From contig OY969782.1 in the NCBI GenBank assembly GCA_963703045.1, forward strand, positions 1,116,001-1,180,000: a stretch of DNA of 64,000 nt, written 5' to 3'. The notes under the pieces were generated by a model. The model worked only from the letters and a program-made list of their open reading frames with translations. It did no database searches and was not told where the DNA came from. Source of the stretch: Miltoncostaea sp963703045. GTDB lineage: Bacteria; Actinomycetota; Thermoleophilia; Miltoncostaeales; Miltoncostaeaceae. The position numbers and the translations under genes are program-made. Shown piece after piece: positions 34,994 to 43,400 of the stretch; the first letter of the stretch is position 1, and each line of letters starts with the position of its first letter.

Positions 34994-36205
34994 TCAGCGC
35001 CAGGCGCCCCCGACCAGCACGGGCGACTCCCTGCCCTCGCCGTCGATCCCGGTGACGGTGACGTCCGGGCCGCCGATCATGAAGTCGATGTGGATCTGGC
35101 TGTCGTTGACGCGCGGCGCGTCCTCCTCGGACGCGCCCTTCGGGTAGCCGGCGCCGATCGCGATGTGGCTGGTCGCGTTCTCGTCGAGCAGGGTGTCGTA
35201 GAAGACGGTGCCGAGCGGCCCGATGCGCCCGCTGCCGTCCACCAGCGCCACCTCGCCGAGCCGCGAGCCGCCCTCGTCCACGGCCATGCGGGCCCGCAGC
35301 GTCTCGGCCCCCGAGTCGGCGGTCACCTCGACGGCGCGCCCGGCCTCGAATCGCATCCGCAGCCCCCGCACGACCGTGCCGCCCAGGTCGAGCGGGCGGG
35401 TCGAGGTGACGACGCCCTCGGTGCGCTCCGGGTCGGGGGTCGTGAACACCTCCTCCGTCGGGATGTTGGGCAGGTGCTCGAGCCCGTCGCGGCGGTGATC
35501 GCCGCCGCCGACCCACCGCGATCCGGGCAGCAGCCCGACCGTCAGGTCGGTGCCCGGCCCGGTGAACCGCAGGGCCGACAGGCGCCGCGCGTCGAGCCGC
35601 GCGGCCGAGGCGGCCAGCTCGCCGCCGCGCGCGCGCCACGCCGCCGCGGGATCGGGCTCGTCGAGGCGGCAGACGTGCGCGATCCGGGTCCAGAGCGCCT
35701 CGAGCGCGTCGGGCGGCGTCATGTCCGGGAAGACCACGCCCGCCCAGACCGGGTTCGGGCACGGCACCACGGTCCAGTTGACCTTCGCCGCCATGATCAC
35801 CTCGATGCCCTCGCGGACCGACGGCAGGCGGTCGCGGCCCGCGCGCACCGGATCGACCCCGTCGTAGAGGCCGGGCGTCGTCGGCCCGGCGAGCGCGATC
35901 GTGGCGGCGGCGGCGTCGCCGAGCCCGACCATGCGCTGCGCGTACCAGGGCGGGACGAAGTCGAGCGTATCGTCGTCGGCGTGCTCGAGGCGGGCGAGCT
36001 TGACGTGGGGGTCGAACCAGGCCAGATCGACGAAACGGGCGCCGGCCCGATAGGCGACGGCCGCGATGGCCCGGGCCAGATGCTCCTGTCCGGGCCGGGC
36101 GCTCACCGAGACCACCTGGCCGCGCTGCACGTTGGCGCCCACCTCGACGGCGAGTCGGGCGAGTTGGTCGATGCGCGGATCCCCCGCGCCGGTGCCGATC
36201 GTCAT
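34994..36205 (-). CDS. Aminopeptidase, M29 (thermophilic metalloprotease) family
   Basis: A cytosolic metallo-aminopeptidase of 403 residues with the M29 layout: an N-terminal domain (ARLAVEVGANVQRGQVVSVS) and the metal-binding C-terminal domain. The expected ligands are in LPNIPTEEVFTTPDPERTEG (Glu), LLDENATSHIAIG (Glu, His), and SQIHIDFMIGG (His, Asp). The protein ends in a short strand. It is a single gene with no linked peptide transporter. Confidence 0.92.
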   Translation of the reverse strand: MTIGTGAGDPRIDQLARLAVEVGANVQRGQVVSVSARPGQEHLARAIAAVAYRAGARFVDLAWFDPHVKLARLEHADDDTLDFVPPWYAQRMVGLGDAAAATIALAGPTTPGLYDGVDPVRAGRDRLPSVREGIEVIMAAKVNWTVVPCPNPVWAGVVFPDMTPPDALEALWTRIAHVCRLDEPDPAAAWRARGGELAASAARLDARRLSALRFTGPGTDLTVGLLPGSRWVGGGDHRRDGLEHLPNIPTEEVFTTPDPERTEGVVTSTRPLDLGGTVVRGLRMRFEAGRAVEVTADSGAETLRARMAVDEGGSRLGEVALVDGSGRIGPLGTVFYDTLLDENATSHIAIGAGYPKGASEEDAPRVNDSQIHIDFMIGGPDVTVTGIDGEGRESPVLVGGAWR

Positions 36206-36230
36206 GGCCGCGATGCTACGGGCACCGCGC

Positions 36231-36258
36231 GCCCCCCGGCCCGGAGCGGCCGGGGGGC
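36231..36258 (-). terminator. Strong hairpin after the secreted-protein gene
   Basis: An 11-bp G+C stem (GCCCCCCGGCC with its complement) and a 6-nt loop begin 8 nt past the stop at 36267. Confidence 0.6.
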
Positions 36259-36266
36259 GGTCCGCG

Positions 36267-36665
36267 TCAGCGGATGCGGAAGTACCGCGCCCCGATGCGG
36301 CTGAAGGAGCCGTTGGTGCGGTTGGTCACCGCGACGTTCGCCGAGTAGAGGCCGTTCGGGAACGTGTCGGGAACCTTGATGTAGGCGTAGCCGCAGCGGT
36401 CGAAGATGCGGCCCGAGACGCGGCGCTGGAGCACCTTCACCGACCGCGGTCCGTTCTCGTTCCAGATCCGGAACGTCGAGGAGAACGAGTCGGTGACGTC
36501 ACCGGTCTGGTCGCAGAAGTTGACCTTGAGCTGGATGAGCCTGCCCTCGTCCTTGACGTAGAACGACGAGATGCGGGGCCGCGCGTCGGCCTGGTCGGGG
36601 GCGCTGAGCGCGAGGCCGCCGAGGACGGCGGCGCTCAGGACGGCGGCGCAGATGGAGCGGAGCAC
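36267..36665 (-). CDS. Secreted hypothetical protein
   Basis: A 132-residue exported protein. Residues 1-28 are a signal peptide (LRSICAAVLSAAVLGGLALS, then APDQADA). The mature part is a beta-rich domain resembling an Ig-like fold (ISSFYVKDEGRLIQLKVNFC, with a second Cys in FDRCGYAYI that could form a disulfide). No family is recognised. The GTG at 36665 has GGAGG 5 nt upstream, better than the earlier ATG at 36704. A strong terminator follows. Confidence 0.7.
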   Translation of the reverse strand: MLRSICAAVLSAAVLGGLALSAPDQADARPRISSFYVKDEGRLIQLKVNFCDQTGDVTDSFSSTFRIWNENGPRSVKVLQRRVSGRIFDRCGYAYIKVPDTFPNGLYSANVAVTNRTNGSFSRIGARYFRIR

Positions 36666-36868
36666 GGGAGCCTCCACGAACGATGTGGCCGGGTTCGCAT
36701 CCATGGTGCGGCGTGTGCCGCGATCGCGCGCCGACCGGGCGGGGGGCGACCCGGCTGGCCGGTCGGATGGTGCGCGCCCCCGGCAACGGTCGCGTGGCGG
36801 GGGCGCTGGCGTCGCGCGGGTGCCCTGTGGTCTGCTCGGCTCCCGCGACCCCGGCGCCGGAGGCGGCC

Positions 36869-37285
36869 ATGAGCGATCACCCCGACGGGCTCCAGGACCT
36901 GGTCACGCGCGCGCAGGTCGCGCGCCGGCTGCACCTGACGCGCGGCGCCCTCGCCCGGGCGATCGGCAGCCCCGGCTTCCCGGCGCCGTTCGGCCGGGTC
37001 GGGACCTCCGAGATCTGGCGGTGGAGCGACGTGCGCGCCTGGGCCGAGGACGCCGCCGACCGGCCCGGGGGCCCGACATCCGAGGGCCTGCGGCTCGCCA
37101 ACATCCGCGACCGCTTCCGCGGGGCCGGCTTCCGCCTGAAGCTCGAGCCCGACCGCGTGGGCGGCGGGTGGACCGCGACGCGGGTCGCCCCGGGGCGGGC
37201 GTCGAGCACCGGGGAGGCCTTCCACGGCGCCGACGCCCGTGAGGCCGCCGAACGCGCGCTGGAGTGGCTCGAGACGCACCACTGA
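36869..37285 (+). CDS. Helix-turn-helix (AlpA/excisionase-like) protein
   Basis: A 138-residue protein. Residues 8-60 resemble a MerR/excisionase winged helix (LVTRAQVARRLHLTRGALAR, then PAPFGRVGTSEIWRWSDVRA). Residues 70-138 are an unrelated domain ending in an amphipathic helix (GADAREAAERALEWLETHH). It is probably a small transcription or recombination accessory factor; no integrase is nearby. ATG 36869 has GGAGG upstream. The tRNA-Leu gene starts 11 nt downstream on the other strand. Confidence 0.65.
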   Translation: MSDHPDGLQDLVTRAQVARRLHLTRGALARAIGSPGFPAPFGRVGTSEIWRWSDVRAWAEDAADRPGGPTSEGLRLANIRDRFRGAGFRLKLEPDRVGGGWTATRVAPGRASSTGEAFHGADAREAAERALEWLETHH

Positions 37286-37295
37286 CCACCCGCTA

Positions 37296-37377
37296 TGCCG
37301 GAGCCGGGACTCGAACCCGGACGCCCGAGGGCCGAGGATTTTAAGTCCCCCGCGTCTGCCAATTCCGCCACTCCGGC
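37296..37377 (-). tRNA. tRNA-Leu (anticodon TAA)
   Basis: Class II cloverleaf of 82 nt. The acceptor GCCGGAG pairs with CTCCGGC, with discriminator A. The anticodon loop CTTAAAA has anticodon TAA. The T arm is CCGGG-TTCGAGT-CCCGG, and there is an extended variable arm. The CCA end is not encoded. It lies directly behind the mini-protein gene at 37408. Confidence 0.95.
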
Positions 37378-37384
37378 CGAGGTC

Positions 37385-37390
37385 AGCCTA
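37385..37390 (-). promoter_or_regulatory. -10 element TAGGCT of tRNA-Leu
   Basis: TAGGCT on the minus strand ends 7 nt before the mature 5' end. No clear -35 is visible. Confidence 0.4.
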
Positions 37391-37407
37391 CCCCCGCACC
37401 CCGTGCC

Positions 37408-37632
37408 TCAGCGGCCGAAGCTCGCCGTCCCCGGCGTGCGGTCAACCGCCGACAGGCGCGTCGTCTCGACGGCCTTGGCCCAGCCCTCGGGGAGGATCGG
37501 CCAGCGGGCGAGGATCTCGGCGTGACGCACGTGGCGCATGTTGGAGCCCATCGCGAGGATGGTGCGGCGGCCGCCCATGACGTCGCCCGCGGCGGTTCCC
37601 GGAGTCGCCGCCTCTGTCGGTGATATCGCCAT
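37408..37632 (-). CDS. Mini-protein with RHxRHAExLARWPI motif, copy 1
   Basis: A 74-residue protein with a low-complexity N-terminus, a short strand GGRRTILAMGSNMRHV and the motif RHAEILARWPILPEGWAKAV. The same motif occurs in the protein at 53379-53600 (RHAELLARWPIIAEDWARCV), so the two are paralogues of an unnamed family. The ATG at 37632 follows TAGACT by 8 nt, a leaderless start. The stop is just upstream of the tRNA-Leu promoter. Function unknown. Confidence 0.7.
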   Translation of the reverse strand: MAISPTEAATPGTAAGDVMGGRRTILAMGSNMRHVRHAEILARWPILPEGWAKAVETTRLSAVDRTPGTASFGR

Positions 37633-37640
37633 GGGGGCCG

Positions 37641-37646
37641 AGTCTA
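37641..37646 (-). promoter_or_regulatory. -10 element TAGACT, leaderless-type
   Basis: TAGACT on the minus strand ends 8 nt before the mini-protein ATG. Confidence 0.45.
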
Positions 37647-37657
37647 AGGAAGAATCG

Positions 37658-38596
37658 TCACAAGCGGAACTCGCCGTGCGAGGGGTTCGCGGCGCGGAGC
37701 GCGAGCCCATCGAGGATGTCGCGCTCGCTGACGGTCATCTCGTCGAGGCCGGCGACCTCGAGCAGCGCGGCCGCGATCAGCGCGCCGGCCGGGATCACCT
37801 CGGCACGCGCCGGCTCGAGACCGGGGATGCCCCGCCGCTCCGAGACGGTGGCCCGGCAGAGCGCGGCGGTCAGCCGCTCGACGGCCTCGCGGGTCAGCAC
37901 GAACCCGTGCACCCGCTCCGGGTCGTAGCCGCCCAGCTCGATCGCGGCGAGCGTGGTGATCGTGCCCGCGACGCCCACCGCGCGCGCGGGACCGCCGATG
38001 CGCTCGAGGGCCGCCGCCAGCGACAGGCGCGCCGCGTCGCGCAGCGCCGCGATCCCCGCCGGCCCGGGCGGGTCGCCGCGCAGGTGGCGCTCCGACTGGC
38101 GCACCGCGCCGAGCTGCAGGCTCACCGCGCCCCGCGGGCCCTCGGCGTCGCCACGGACGATCTCGGTGCTGCCGCCCCCGATGTCCACGACCATGATGTC
38201 GTCGTCGGCCGGCGCGCCGAGGCGAGCGCCCGCGTAGGCGCAGGCGGCCTCCTGGTCGCCGTCCAGCACCGCCAGGCGCGCCCCGAGCCGGCGCGCGACC
38301 GCGGCCGCGACGGCGTCCCTGTTGGGCGCGTCGCGCACGGCGCTCGTCCCCGCGGCGACGACCCGCGCCGGCGCGAAGGCCGCGATGCGCGCGGCGTAGT
38401 CGGCCAGGCAGTCGTCGAGCCGGGCCAGCGCGGCGGCGCCCAGCGTGCCGTCGGGCCCCGCCCCGCGGCGCAGACCCGTCACCGTCGTGGCGCGGTCGCC
38501 CTCGGGTCCCGCCGGTCCGATGCGCTCGCACAGCAGCAGCCGCACCGAGTTCGAGCCCACATCGACGACCGCGAGCCGGGTCGCGGCCCCCGTCAC
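37658..38596 (-). CDS. ppx: Ppx/GppA-type exopolyphosphatase
   Basis: An ASKHA-fold phosphatase of 312 residues that degrades polyphosphate or converts pppGpp to ppGpp. The N-terminal motif VVDVGSNSVRLLL, the catalytic-Glu region GDQEAACAY, MVVDIGGGSTEIV and GVAGTITTLAAIELG are all present. It corresponds to the short actinobacterial two-domain form without the HD domain. The GTG overlaps the stop of the upstream membrane-protein gene by 4 bp. Confidence 0.9.
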   Translation of the reverse strand: MTGAATRLAVVDVGSNSVRLLLCERIGPAGPEGDRATTVTGLRRGAGPDGTLGAAALARLDDCLADYAARIAAFAPARVVAAGTSAVRDAPNRDAVAAAVARRLGARLAVLDGDQEAACAYAGARLGAPADDDIMVVDIGGGSTEIVRGDAEGPRGAVSLQLGAVRQSERHLRGDPPGPAGIAALRDAARLSLAAALERIGGPARAVGVAGTITTLAAIELGGYDPERVHGFVLTREAVERLTAALCRATVSERRGIPGLEPARAEVIPAGALIAAALLEVAGLDEMTVSERDILDGLALRAANPSHGEFRL

Positions 38597-38925
38597 CGCC
38601 CGATGTAGCGGAGCGGGGCGCGCAGCACCTGGGCCGCGTTGCCCGCGCTGGCGGCCAGCACCCCGAGCGCCGCCGTCCGGCGCGACAACGACGCGATCGC
38701 CGCCTCGAGCTCGGCCTGGCGGTCGGGCAGCGCGGTGAGCGACTCCTGCAGCCGGTCGCCCTCGGCGGCCAGCTCGGCGCTCGCCGCCTCGACCCGCGTG
38801 CGAGCCGCGCGGACCACCTTCCACGACATCCACCCGGTCAGCCCGAGCACGACCAGTCCGCCGATGATGAACACGCCCATCAGGATGGCCGAGAGGGCGA
38901 CCGCGTTGTCGACGACGAAGTCCAC
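38593..38925 (-). CDS. Small membrane-anchored coiled-coil protein
   Basis: A 110-residue protein. One membrane helix spans residues about 9-32 (VALSAILMGVFIIGGLVVLG), then a basic patch, then a predicted coiled coil (RTRVEAASAELAAEGDRLQE through LEAAIASLSRRTAAL). It resembles DUF948-type proteins in layout, but I cannot confirm the family. It is translationally coupled to ppx. Confidence 0.65.
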   Translation of the reverse strand: MDFVVDNAVALSAILMGVFIIGGLVVLGLTGWMSWKVVRAARTRVEAASAELAAEGDRLQESLTALPDRQAELEAAIASLSRRTAALGVLAASAGNAAQVLRAPLRYIGR

Positions 38926-38948
38926 GGCCCGAGTATCGCAAGCGGGGG

Positions 38949-38954
38949 TAGGGT
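38949..38954 (+). promoter_or_regulatory. -10 element TAGGGT, leaderless-type
   Basis: TAGGGT ends 9 nt before the ATG at 38964, without a ribosome site. Confidence 0.4.
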
Positions 38955-38963
38955 CCGTCGGCC

Positions 38964-39971
38964 ATGACGGTCTCCGTGGGCCACGATCGCCCCCTTCCCC
39001 GCGTCAGCGAGGACGCGCAGTTCGTCCCGGCCGCCGAGCTGGCGGGCCGCGACCACGCGCAGGTGGACGGCGCCCCGATGCCGGGCACCGTGCTCTCGTT
39101 GTCGCACTGGCCGGGCAGCGGCACCCCCGCCGGGCTGCGCGCCGACACGAGCGCGCTGATCGTCGAGCGGTACCTCGAGGCCGACGCGCGCGGACCCGAG
39201 GTCACCGCGATCAGCACCAACCACTTCGACGAGGACGGCCTGCTCGCGATCTGGCTGCTGCGGGAGCGCCCGCCGGCCGGCGACCCGGCGCGCCGTCGTG
39301 CGGTCGCCGCCGCCGAGGCGGGCGACTTCGGCACGTGGACCGACCCGTGGGCCCCCCGGGTGGCGATCGCCGCGATGGCGATGGCCGAGCGCCGGACGAC
39401 CCCCTTCCCCGAGGTGGGCCGGGCGCTGGCGGGCGCGGGAGGCGGCGACCCGGCCGGCGCGCTGCACCGGGCGATACTCCCCCGGGTCTCCGGGCTGCTG
39501 GCCGATCCGGACCGCTACCGGATGCTCTGGCGCCCGCGCTGGCAGCGCATCGTCGCCGATGTCGCGCTGCTCGACGAGGGCGTGGCGACCCTCACCGAGG
39601 TCCCGGGCGCCGACCTCGCCGTGCTGCGCGCGCCGCGCCCGCTCGACCCGATGGCCGTGCACCCCCGCACCACGCGCATGCGCGTGCTGAGCGCCACGCC
39701 CGACGGCACGCTCTCGCTGGCGCACCGCTACGAGACCTGGGTCGACTACGCGAGCCGTCCGCTCGCCCCGCGCGTCGATCTCGGGCCGCTGGCGTCGCTG
39801 CTGCAGCGGCGCGAGACCCGGAGCGGTCGCTGGCTCTTCGAGGGCGTGCAGGCGATCACCCCGCGCCTCTTCCCCGCCGGACCGGACGGGCGCCCGGCGC
39901 CGACGTCGATCGGGGCCGACGAGCTGGCGCACGAGCTCGAGGTCTTCCTGGGCGCCGGGGTGCCGGCGTGA
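38964..39971 (+). CDS. DUF6687-like protein
   Basis: A soluble protein of 335 residues. The motifs GTVLSLSHWPGSGTP and AISTNHFDEDGLLAIWLL near residues 40-100, followed by AGDFGTWTDPWAP, resemble the actinobacterial DUF6687 family, from memory only. The NHFDEDG segment looks like a metal-binding site. The function is unknown. It is coupled to the PhzF-family gene by GTGA, so the two may act on related small molecules. Confidence 0.6.
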   Translation: MTVSVGHDRPLPRVSEDAQFVPAAELAGRDHAQVDGAPMPGTVLSLSHWPGSGTPAGLRADTSALIVERYLEADARGPEVTAISTNHFDEDGLLAIWLLRERPPAGDPARRRAVAAAEAGDFGTWTDPWAPRVAIAAMAMAERRTTPFPEVGRALAGAGGGDPAGALHRAILPRVSGLLADPDRYRMLWRPRWQRIVADVALLDEGVATLTEVPGADLAVLRAPRPLDPMAVHPRTTRMRVLSATPDGTLSLAHRYETWVDYASRPLAPRVDLGPLASLLQRRETRSGRWLFEGVQAITPRLFPAGPDGRPAPTSIGADELAHELEVFLGAGVPA

Positions 39972-40828
39972 GCCGCATCGCATGGGTCAACGTCTTCGCC
40001 GCGGGGCCGATGACCGGCAACCCGCTGGCCGTGGTCCTCGACGCCGCCGAGTGGACCGACGAGGGCATGCAGGCGCTCGCCGCCGAGCTCGGCAACTCCG
40101 AGACGGCCTTCGTCGTGCCCCCCCGGGGCGACGGCGATCACCGGGTACGGATCTTCACGCCGGTGCGGGAGCTGCCGATGGCCGGGCACCCGGTCGTCGG
40201 GACGGCCTGGGTGCTCCACGCGAGCGGGCTCACCGGCGAGCGGGCGCGGCTCGAGACCGAGGCCGGCACCATGGCGGCGCAGGTGCGCGGCGGGGTCGCG
40301 ACGGTGGAGCTCGGCGCGGCCGCGGCCGGCCGCGCGGTCGATGGTGCGGAGGCCGCGGCGGCGGCCGGGCTCGACGGCGCCCATGACGCCGACGCGCGGA
40401 TCTGGAGCGCCGGCGTGCCCCAGTTGATGCTGCGCGCGCCCGACGCGGCGGCGGTGCGGGCCGCCCGTCCCGACCACGACGCGCTGGACCGCCTGAGCGC
40501 GCGCGACGGGTGGCTCGGGGTGAGCGTCTTCGCCCTCGACGGAGCTCCCGGGGGACGGCTCGGCGCCGACGTGCGCCACTTCGCGCCCGCGCTCGGCATC
40601 CCCGAGGACCCGGTCACCGGATCGGCCGCCGCGGCGCTCGGCGCCCGTCTCGCCGACGCCGGCCACGGCGAGTCGGGCGTGCTCGAGATGGTCGTGCGCC
40701 AGACCACCGCCGCGGGGCGGGGGGGCGGTGTCGCGGTGCGGGTCGAGAGCGGCGGCGACGGCCCGGCGCGGGTGCGGGTCGGCGGCCGGGTCGTCCCCCT
40801 CTTCGAGGGCCGGTTCGTCGATCGCTGA
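39968..40828 (+). CDS. PhzF-family isomerase
   Basis: A diaminopimelate-epimerase-fold protein of 286 residues. It has VNVFAAGPMTGNPLAVVLD at the N-terminus, the catalytic Glu in LGNSETAFV, ELPMAGHPVVGTAW and the C-terminal GIPEDPVTGSAAAALG. Phenazine genes are absent, so this is one of the many PhzF paralogues of unknown substrate. GTG at 39968. Confidence 0.9.
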   Translation: MSRIAWVNVFAAGPMTGNPLAVVLDAAEWTDEGMQALAAELGNSETAFVVPPRGDGDHRVRIFTPVRELPMAGHPVVGTAWVLHASGLTGERARLETEAGTMAAQVRGGVATVELGAAAAGRAVDGAEAAAAAGLDGAHDADARIWSAGVPQLMLRAPDAAAVRAARPDHDALDRLSARDGWLGVSVFALDGAPGGRLGADVRHFAPALGIPEDPVTGSAAAALGARLADAGHGESGVLEMVVRQTTAAGRGGGVAVRVESGGDGPARVRVGGRVVPLFEGRFVDR

Positions 40829-40897
40829 GGTCGGCAGAGAGGCGGTCCGGGAGGTAAGCTCCCCGGTCCCGGCGGTTCGGTGGTGAGGAGCCGAGCG

Positions 40898-41110
40898 ATG
40901 AGCGATGAGGACCAGGCGAGGAAGCGGATCCACCAGCTCCTCCTCTCGGGTGACAACACCCTGAAGAACCGCGACGACGACGAGCGGCGTGACCGGGCCC
41001 GCGCCCGTTTCACGGAGGCCCGGGAGATCGCCGTGGGCGCGGGTCTGAGCGAGTCGCTGACGATCATCGACCGCCGGCTCGAGCTGCTGGAGACGGCCGA
41101 TGAGGCGTAG
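40898..41110 (+). CDS. Small helical hypothetical protein
   Basis: A 70-residue charged, all-helical protein (RKRIHQLLLSGDNTLKNRDD, then ARFTEAREIAVGAGLSESLT). It has the feel of a single TPR-like helical hairpin, but I recognise no family. The ATG at 40898 has GAGGAG 7 nt upstream. It overlaps the following zinc-ribbon frame by 11 nt and heads a run leading to the ArsA-like pair. Confidence 0.6.
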   Translation: MSDEDQARKRIHQLLLSGDNTLKNRDDDERRDRARARFTEAREIAVGAGLSESLTIIDRRLELLETADEA

Positions 41111-41312
41111 GGCGTCCGAGGGACCCGGCGACTGCGCCGTCTGCGGCCGCGTCGTGCTCCCGGGCGAGCCCGTCCACCACTTCGTCGAGCCCTCCCGGGG
41201 CCGGCGGCAGCGGGTGGTGTGCCCCCTCTGCCACACGCGCGCGTCGGCCAGGGGGTGGGTGCGCACGGGTGGCTCGCGGGATCACCTCGACCGGAGCGCG
41301 CCTGCCGCCTGA
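41100..41312 (+). CDS. Small zinc-ribbon protein
   Basis: A 70-residue protein with two CxxC knuckles, CAVCGRVVLPGEPVHHFVEP and VCPLCHTRAS, spaced as in zinc ribbons. The C-terminal tail is basic. It overlaps the previous gene and ends 7 nt before the first ArsA-like ATPase, suggesting co-expression. Function unknown. Confidence 0.6.
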   Translation: MRRRASEGPGDCAVCGRVVLPGEPVHHFVEPSRGRRQRVVCPLCHTRASARGWVRTGGSRDHLDRSAPAA

Positions 41313-41319
41313 GGGACGC

Positions 41320-42291
41320 ATGACCTCTCCCTCCGGCCCACCGCTCTCGGAGCGGCGGCTGAAGTTCGTCCTCGGCAAGGGCGGCGCCGGCAAGAGCACC
41401 GTCGCGGCCGCGATGGGCGTGGCGGCCGCGCGCGCCGGTGGCCGCGCCCTCGTCGTGGAGGTGTCCGGCCAGCACCGGTTGTCGCGGCTGTTCCGGGCCG
41501 TCGGCGTCGCCGATCACGGCGAGACCGAGCTCGCACCCGGTCTCTTCGGGATCTCGATCGACGCCGAGAGCGCGACCGAGGAGTACCTCGCCGGCCAGCT
41601 CAAGATCCGGCCGCTGGTCGAGATCCTGACGCGCAGCCGCGCCTTCCACACCTTCGCCGCCGCGGCCCCCGGGCTACCGGAGCTGGTGACCGTCGGGAAG
41701 ATCTGGAGCATGGCCATCGCGCTCGACGAGCAGACCGGCCGGCCCGTCTGGGACACCGTGATCGTCGACTGCCCGGCCACCGGGCACGGCATCGCGCTGC
41801 TCGAGACGGCGGGCAACGTGGCCGACCTGACCGCGAGCGGGCCGATCCGCGACCAGGCGGCCCGCATCCAGGAGGTCGTCTCGCACCCCGCCGCCACCGG
41901 CATCGTCATCGTGGCGCTGCCGGAGGAGCTGGCGATCGCCGAGGCCGTCGAGGCGGCGACGATCCTGCGGGGGCATGGCCTGCCGGTGGCGGCGACCGTC
42001 CTCAACGGCGTGCGCCCCATCCGGTTCGCCGACGACGACGCCCCCGCGCTGCAGACCGTGGCCTCGGGCGCGCCGCCCGGGGATCCGGTGGGCGATGCCG
42101 CCCGGGCCGCCCTGAGCCACCTCGCGCACCAGCACGGAGACGCCGTCTATCGCGCACGCCTGGCGGCCGAGGCGGGCGTGCCGGTGATCGACCTGCCGCG
42201 GCTGGTGCGCCGCCGCATGGACCTGGGCGCCCTCGAGGTGCTGGCCGACGCGCTGTCGGGCACCGTCGAGCCGGCCGGGCCGGCGACGTGA
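41320..42291 (+). CDS. ArsA-like ATPase, first of a pair
   Basis: A deviant-Walker P-loop ATPase of 323 residues with FVLGKGGAGKSTVAAAMGVA, the switch region TVIVDCPATGHGIALLE and NGVRPIRF. It belongs with the tandem actinobacterial ArsA/Get3-like pair (compare Rv3679 and Rv3680 of Mycobacterium). There is no ArsB, ArsR or arsenate reductase here, so an arsenite pump role is unlikely. ATG 41320; the stop overlaps the second ATPase by GTGA. Confidence 0.88.
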   Translation: MTSPSGPPLSERRLKFVLGKGGAGKSTVAAAMGVAAARAGGRALVVEVSGQHRLSRLFRAVGVADHGETELAPGLFGISIDAESATEEYLAGQLKIRPLVEILTRSRAFHTFAAAAPGLPELVTVGKIWSMAIALDEQTGRPVWDTVIVDCPATGHGIALLETAGNVADLTASGPIRDQAARIQEVVSHPAATGIVIVALPEELAIAEAVEAATILRGHGLPVAATVLNGVRPIRFADDDAPALQTVASGAPPGDPVGDAARAALSHLAHQHGDAVYRARLAAEAGVPVIDLPRLVRRRMDLGALEVLADALSGTVEPAGPAT

Positions 42292-43400
42292 TCGACGGCC
42301 TCTCCGCACGACAGCTCGTCGTGTGCGCCGGCGCGGGCGGCGTCGGCAAGACGACCGTGTCGGCGGCCATCGCCCTGCGCCTGGCGGGCGAGGGCGCCCG
42401 TACCGTCGTCGTCACGATCGACCCGGCCCGGCGCCTGGCCAGCGCGCTCGGCATGACCGGCCTCGCCGACGAGCCCCAGCGCGTGCCGGCCGACGGGGTG
42501 CTGCCGGCGGGCGCGGGCGAGCTCTGGGCGCTGCAGCTCGACGCCAAGGCGACCTTCGACCGCCTCGTCGCCCGCTACGCGGCCGACGACGCGACACGCG
42601 ACCGGATCCTCGACAACCGCATCTACCGCCATCTCTCGGGAGCGGTGGCGGGCGCCCAGGAGTACATGGCGGTCGAACGGCTCCACGAGCTCGTCGAGGA
42701 GGGCCGCTTCGAGCGCATCGTGCTCGACACGCCACCCGCGACCAACGCCCTCGACTTCCTCGACGCGCCCCAGCGCATCACGCGGTTCATCGAGGGCCGG
42801 GCGCTGCGCCTGCTCATCCGTCCCGGCATGGCCGCGGGCGGCATCGGGTGGCGGCTGCTGCACGCCGGCAGCGGCACGGTGCTCGCCCTGCTCGAGCGCC
42901 TGACCGGGGCCCAGCTGCTGCGCGACGTGGGCGAGTTCCTCGCGGGGTTCGAGGGCATGTACCAGGGCTTCGCGGCGCGGGCGGAGGCGGTGCGGGAGCT
43001 GTTGACCTCGGAGCGGGCCGCCTTCGTCGTCGTGGCCGCGCCGGAGCCCGACCCCCTCGAGCAGGCCGTCGCCCTCGCCGCGCGCCTGCGCGAGGAGGGG
43101 TTCCCCCTCGCCGGGGTCGTGCTCAACCGGGTCCACCCGCTCCCGGGCGGCGGGCTGCCCTCGAACGGGGCGCTCGCCGCGGCGCTCGGGGCCGCCGGGA
43201 GCGCCGACGCGGAGGGTCTCGCCGTCCGCGCGGCGGCGGCGATCGCCGAGGAGCAGCTGCTCGGCCTGCGCGACCTCGACGCCGGAGAGGGCCTGCGCGC
43301 CGTCATGGGCCCGGGGCAGGTCACGCAGATCCCGTCCTTCGAGCAGGAGCCGGTGGAGCTGACCGGCATCGCCGAGGTGGCCGAGGCCCTCGGGCGGTGA
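42288..43400 (+). CDS. ArsA-like ATPase, second of a pair
   Basis: A 370-residue partner of the preceding ATPase. It has Walker A CAGAGGVGKTTVSAAIAL, VVTIDPARRLASALGM (signature after switch I), LDTPPATNALDFLDAP (switch II) and VVLNRVHP. Two adjacent non-identical ArsA-like subunits suggest a heterodimer. It is coupled to the upstream ATPase and to thiO by 4-bp overlaps. Confidence 0.88.
   Translation: MIDGLSARQLVVCAGAGGVGKTTVSAAIALRLAGEGARTVVVTIDPARRLASALGMTGLADEPQRVPADGVLPAGAGELWALQLDAKATFDRLVARYAADDATRDRILDNRIYRHLSGAVAGAQEYMAVERLHELVEEGRFERIVLDTPPATNALDFLDAPQRITRFIEGRALRLLIRPGMAAGGIGWRLLHAGSGTVLALLERLTGAQLLRDVGEFLAGFEGMYQGFAARAEAVRELLTSERAAFVVVAAPEPDPLEQAVALAARLREEGFPLAGVVLNRVHPLPGGGLPSNGALAAALGAAGSADAEGLAVRAAAAIAEEQLLGLRDLDAGEGLRAVMGPGQVTQIPSFEQEPVELTGIAEVAEALGR

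Noticed and set aside
36869..37377. Integrated element at tRNA-Leu (excisionase-like gene next to a tRNA)
   Set aside because: No integrase, no duplicated tRNA 3' end and no change in base composition are visible; one small helix-turn-helix gene is not enough.
41320..43400. Arsenite efflux system
   Set aside because: The two ATPases are ArsA-like, but no arsB/acr3, arsR, arsC or arsD is linked.
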